Below are positions 6,889 through 8,513 of a stretch of 8,513 nt of DNA, piece by piece; position 1 is the stretch's first letter; every line of letters begins with the position of its first letter. The notes under the pieces are model-generated. The model saw nothing but the letters and a program-made list of their open reading frames with translations. It was not told where the DNA came from and did not search any database. The translations under genes and the position numbers were made by a program. Source of the DNA: Campylobacteraceae bacterium (GTDB lineage: Bacteria; Campylobacterota; Campylobacteria; Campylobacterales; Campylobacteraceae); NCBI GenBank assembly GCA_031259875.1, contig JAIRKW010000036.1, positions 1 through 8,513 on the forward strand, read 5' to 3'.

Positions 6889-7056
6889 CCATATATCATT
6901 GAAAAACCTGTCAAAAAAGAGTATTGGGCAAATTCGCATGATGCAAATGACAATCAATACGGCATTCAACACATTGACATGGATGGAACAGATATAAAAG
7001 AGATTGGCGCGAAAGCAGCTAACGCAAAAGAGACCATTCAACAAGATGACAAATGA
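6889..7056 (+). other. In-frame coding-like extension after the TGA of the 6544 gene
   Basis: Reading on past TGA 6886-6888 without changing frame gives 55 open codons (PYIIEKPVKKEYWANS... to ...KETIQQDDK) ending at TGA 7054-7056. The composition is that of a normal soluble domain (mixed charge, few rare residues), unlike random AT-rich DNA, and the other two forward frames are interrupted or less protein-like. There is no SD-supported start here: the only in-frame ATG (around 6976) has none in front of it. Most likely it is the original C-terminal domain of the upstream protein, cut off by a nonsense mutation or base-call error. Confidence 0.5.
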
Positions 7057-7057
7057 T

Positions 7058-7080
7058 CTGTATACATATTTGGTTTAGTT
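7058..7080 (+). repeat. Repeat copy 1, shortened and degenerate
   Basis: CTGTA followed by TACATATTTGGTTTAGTT. Compared with copies 2 and 3 it lacks the first two bases (AA), the internal AGGAGA, and has one T-to-C change. The internal loss removes the Shine-Dalgarno-like core. It ends 65 bp before the end of copy 2. Confidence 0.7.
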
Positions 7081-7114
7081 AGATAAAATAAGGGACTTTA
7101 TCCATTATTTTCTT

Positions 7115-7145
7115 AACTGTAAGGAGATATATATTTGGTTTAGTT
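7115..7145 (+). repeat. Repeat copy 2, 31 bp
   Basis: Starts AACTGTAAGGAG and ends TTTGGTTTAGTT; identical over all 31 bases to copy 3. The ends AACT and AGTT are reverse complements, and the core contains TAAGGAG. Separated by 34 bp from copy 1 and 33 bp from copy 3; the two spacers share no obvious similarity. Confidence 0.9.
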
Positions 7146-7178
7146 ATGATATGCTTTATGCTGTTGTGGCTGATTATA

Positions 7179-7209
7179 AACTGTAAGGAGATATATATTT
7201 GGTTTAGTT
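7179..7209 (+). repeat. Repeat copy 3, 31 bp
   Basis: Base-for-base identical to copy 2, ending 64 bp after it. It lies 104 bp before the lipoprotein ATG, whose own SD region (CCGTAAGGAGTATA) resembles the repeat core (CTGTAAGGAGATATA). Confidence 0.9.
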
Positions 7210-7214
7210 GATGC

Positions 7215-7242
7215 GAGAAAGGTTTCTCATGCAAAGCATGAG
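7215..7242 (+). promoter_or_regulatory. Two overlapping, mutually exclusive small hairpins
   Basis: GAGAAA/TTTCTC (7215-7228, tight loop) and CTCATGC-AAA-GCATGAG (7226-7242, perfect 7-bp stem) share the bases CTC at 7226-7228, so only one can form at a time. The second is much the more stable. Placed in the leader of the lipoprotein gene, they could be a switch or simply processing structures. Confidence 0.4.
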
Positions 7243-7257
7243 ATAGAAAAGATTTGA

Positions 7258-7292
7258 AAACTACGTAAAAAGATTATCTCTTTTTGTAGTTT
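7258..7292. terminator. 14-bp stem-loop directly before the lipoprotein SD (terminator or leader structure)
   Basis: Left arm AAACTAC (7258-7264), a GT bulge, AAAAAGA (7267-7273), loop TTATC, right arm TCTTTTT (7279-7285) and GTAGTTT (7286-7292). Apart from the 2-nt bulge the arms pair fully. No T tract follows on the plus strand, so it is not a classical intrinsic terminator for that strand; it ends 8 nt before the TAAGGAG SD at 7301-7307 and could protect the mRNA 5' end or attenuate expression. Confidence 0.5.
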
Positions 7293-7313
7293 AAAAGCCG
7301 TAAGGAGTATAGC

Positions 7314-8324
7314 ATGTACAGTAAAAAAATATTCAGTGTCTTAGTTGCGCTACTTGCGCTAATGGTTTTAGTTGGCTGCGTAGGCAAAGGAGGAAGCAGC
7401 AGAGATTTTACCAGTTCTGACCCTATAGGAGAAAGTACAAGCACAAGAGATGCGCGAGTGTCATCTTCTGCTGAAAATTTTGACATTGCCCCTGTAAAGA
7501 CTTGTGATTTTTCCGATATTGTTTTATCTGATGATTTTTATGTGTATGCTGCGGGCGGATATTCAGGCTTAAATCAAAACATACAAATAGACCAAAGCGG
7601 ACATCAAGCCACAGAGTTTACTCTATTTATAAATGTTGCAGATAAGCCTGTGGTATTGATTTTGAGTGCCTATGAACCGTCTATCTGGCAGATTAAATTT
7701 ACGCAGGAGACAAAAATCTCCGCAGCATATTTAAGCGGTTATCATAAACAGATTATTACGGGATTACCGGAAGAAACCAATCTGTTGAATGCTACCGATG
7801 TGAGCTATTGCAATTCAAGATTCATTGTTTCGCAAGACAGATTGAGCGCTCTTAATCCGCTGTCAAAATCACTATTTGGTAAATCTGTAGATATGGTTTA
7901 TTTTGCAAAACAAGGCTTAATAACAATTGGAAGCAAAATAGATATTGACGAATATATAAGTTTCAAAGCCAAACCGACAAGTTTTTTTCATGACAAAACA
8001 AAACCATTAGCTGGGCCGATGGGCATACAAGATGCCGTAAATAAAAAGATATTAAGAAGAGCTACAAAAGATGATTATAAACCCATATATGAATATTTGA
8101 GAAAAGATAATCCCTCCGTGCATGATGATTCGCCCACATATTATGTTCCTCATAATGCTTACGTAATCGAAAAAGAGTTTACATTACCTGCCGGTTTGTA
8201 CGGTGCACACTCTGTTAATCTCATTTTAAAAGAGGGTGTTCCTTTTCCAAGCGGCGAGCTGGGTCACTCTTGTTTATTTGATTTGAATACATATAAAACA
8301 CATGGCGCTACTTGTCACTTTTAA
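7314..8324 (+). CDS. Outer-membrane-type lipoprotein, uncharacterised conserved family
   Basis: 336 residues from ATG 7314, with TAAGGAG at 7301-7307 as a strong SD. The N terminus (KKIFSVLVALLALMVLVGC) is a lipoprotein signal peptide with lipobox LVGC and lipidated Cys22. Val23 at +2 is not an inner-membrane retention signal by the E. coli rule. A Ser/Thr-rich flexible linker spans about 27-57. A globular domain of about 275 residues follows, with CDFSDIVLSDDFYVYAAGGYSG (64-85), QIDQSGHQATEF, the strand-rich KPVVLILSAYEPSIWQI (111-127), SGYHKQIITGLP and NPLSKSLFGKSVDMVY. From memory such blocks recur in uncharacterised proteobacterial proteins; I know no function. The mature domain has four further Cys (64, 166, 320, 334), which could form disulfides in the periplasm. 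No frameshift or stop disrupts it, unlike its neighbours. It appears to be a single-gene unit with a hairpin after it. Confidence 0.88.
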   Translation: MYSKKIFSVLVALLALMVLVGCVGKGGSSRDFTSSDPIGESTSTRDARVSSSAENFDIAPVKTCDFSDIVLSDDFYVYAAGGYSGLNQNIQIDQSGHQATEFTLFINVADKPVVLILSAYEPSIWQIKFTQETKISAAYLSGYHKQIITGLPEETNLLNATDVSYCNSRFIVSQDRLSALNPLSKSLFGKSVDMVYFAKQGLITIGSKIDIDEYISFKAKPTSFFHDKTKPLAGPMGIQDAVNKKILRRATKDDYKPIYEYLRKDNPSVHDDSPTYYVPHNAYVIEKEFTLPAGLYGAHSVNLILKEGVPFPSGELGHSCLFDLNTYKTHGATCHF

Positions 8325-8350
8325 ATATTAACGATGCGCCAATACGACAA

Positions 8351-8392
8351 CATGGAATCCAAAAGGGTTCCATGATTATTTAAAGATTTTTT
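8351..8392 (+). terminator. Terminator hairpin after the lipoprotein gene
   Basis: Stem CATGGAATCC (8351-8360) / GGGTTCCATG (8365-8374), 10 bp with one T-G wobble and an AAAA loop, starting 27 nt after the stop codon. It is followed by an AT-rich stretch with six T at 8387-8392. The T run is 12 nt from the stem, so termination may be imperfect, but position and stability favour a terminator. Confidence 0.7.
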
Positions 8393-8425
8393 AGAATATT
8401 TCAAATTGCAAGTTTTTTTGGTAAT

Positions 8426-8506
8426 TCCCATAGATCGCCACGCTGACTTCATCAGCCCGCAACGACGAAAAGAGTATTTGTCAAATCCTCTCTTTTATCC
8501 GCAACA
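8426..8506. repeat. Gene-free tail resembling an interspersed palindromic repeat
   Basis: Higher in GC than the surrounding intergenic DNA. It holds hairpin GCTGA (8442-8446) / TCAGC (8452-8456), a second hairpin AAAAGAG (8468-8474) / CTCTTTT (8490-8496) with inner ATTTG/CAAAT pairing, and CCGCAAC twice (8457-8463 and 8499-8505). Read on the minus strand, CGTCGTTGCGGGC...GTGGCGATCT resembles from memory the widespread bacterial intergenic repeat type GTCATTGCGAG...GTGGCAATCT. No coding frame is supported, although a gene end on the minus strand at the window edge cannot be excluded. Confidence 0.4.
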
Positions 8507-8513
8507 GGGCTTC

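Larger units (their letters stand above)
7057..7313 (+). other. Intergenic leader region: repeat cluster then hairpins
   Basis: No convincing gene. The first 153 bases hold the three repeat copies and two spacers. A 35-codon stop-free run (7079-7186) crosses copy 2 without a start or SD. After copy 3 come two mutually exclusive hairpins (7215-7228 and 7226-7242) and a long stem (7258-7292), then the SD of the lipoprotein gene. The lipoprotein promoter is probably within or upstream of this region, which makes the structures candidates for a regulated 5' UTR. Confidence 0.55.

Noticed and set aside
7076..7087. Integron attC-like core site (GTTAGAT)
   Set aside because: Only copy 1 matches GTTRRRY; the other copies do not, and no paired core site or integrase is present.
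7058..7209. Calling the repeat cluster a CRISPR array
   Set aside because: Only two perfect copies, an AT-rich repeat with a ribosome-binding-like core, and no cas gene in the window. Reported as a repeat with CRISPR-like geometry only.
7146..7211. Small ORF from ATG 7146 (about 21 hydrophobic residues)
   Set aside because: The nearest SD (AAGGAG, 7121-7126) is 19 nt away and the second half is just the repeat sequence.

Overview
The window looks like chromosomal DNA from a member of the Campylobacterota (formerly Epsilonproteobacteria), perhaps a Sulfurimonas-like lineage. Evidence is the low GC, the tight order rpiB-apt-(trpB)-dedA-pepA-ychF, which from memory resembles the rpiB/apt/dedA/pepA/ychF neighbourhood of Campylobacter jejuni, and a secreted Sel1/Hcp-type cysteine-repeat protein, a family common in this phylum. 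The species assignment is inference.

Region 1 (1-5263, + strand) is a compact housekeeping operon. It runs from the 3' end of rpiB (pentose phosphate pathway) through apt (adenine salvage, uses PRPP made from ribose-5-phosphate), trpB (tryptophan synthase beta, with no trpA beside it), a DedA membrane protein, pepA (leucyl aminopeptidase) and ychF (ribosome-associated ATPase). Junctions overlap by 1 to 23 nt or are separated by 8 to 13 nt, each with a recognisable Shine-Dalgarno sequence, so the genes are probably co-transcribed and partly translationally coupled. All are intact except rpiB, which is cut by the window edge.

Region 2 (5264-6263, - strand) holds one secreted Sel1-like repeat protein gene, convergent with ychF and separated from it by a strong hairpin. 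It is broken by four single-site frameshifts; correcting them gives a continuous protein of about 312 residues with regularly spaced Cys pairs.

Region 3 (6264-7313) is AT-rich and accessory in character. It contains a small membrane protein gene with a duplicated transmembrane segment and an in-frame TGA followed by 55 more open codons. Next come three copies of a 31-bp repeat at a 64-65 bp period, then several hairpins in the leader of the next gene.

Region 4 (7314-8513) carries an intact 336-residue lipoprotein of unknown function, a terminator-like hairpin and a gene-free tail that resembles an interspersed palindromic repeat.

The housekeeping half is ordinary. The unusual content is in 5300-7313: a decayed (or mis-sequenced) repeat protein, a possible nonsense mutation, and a short regularly spaced repeat cluster. 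I see no defence or other multi-gene system that I can name.
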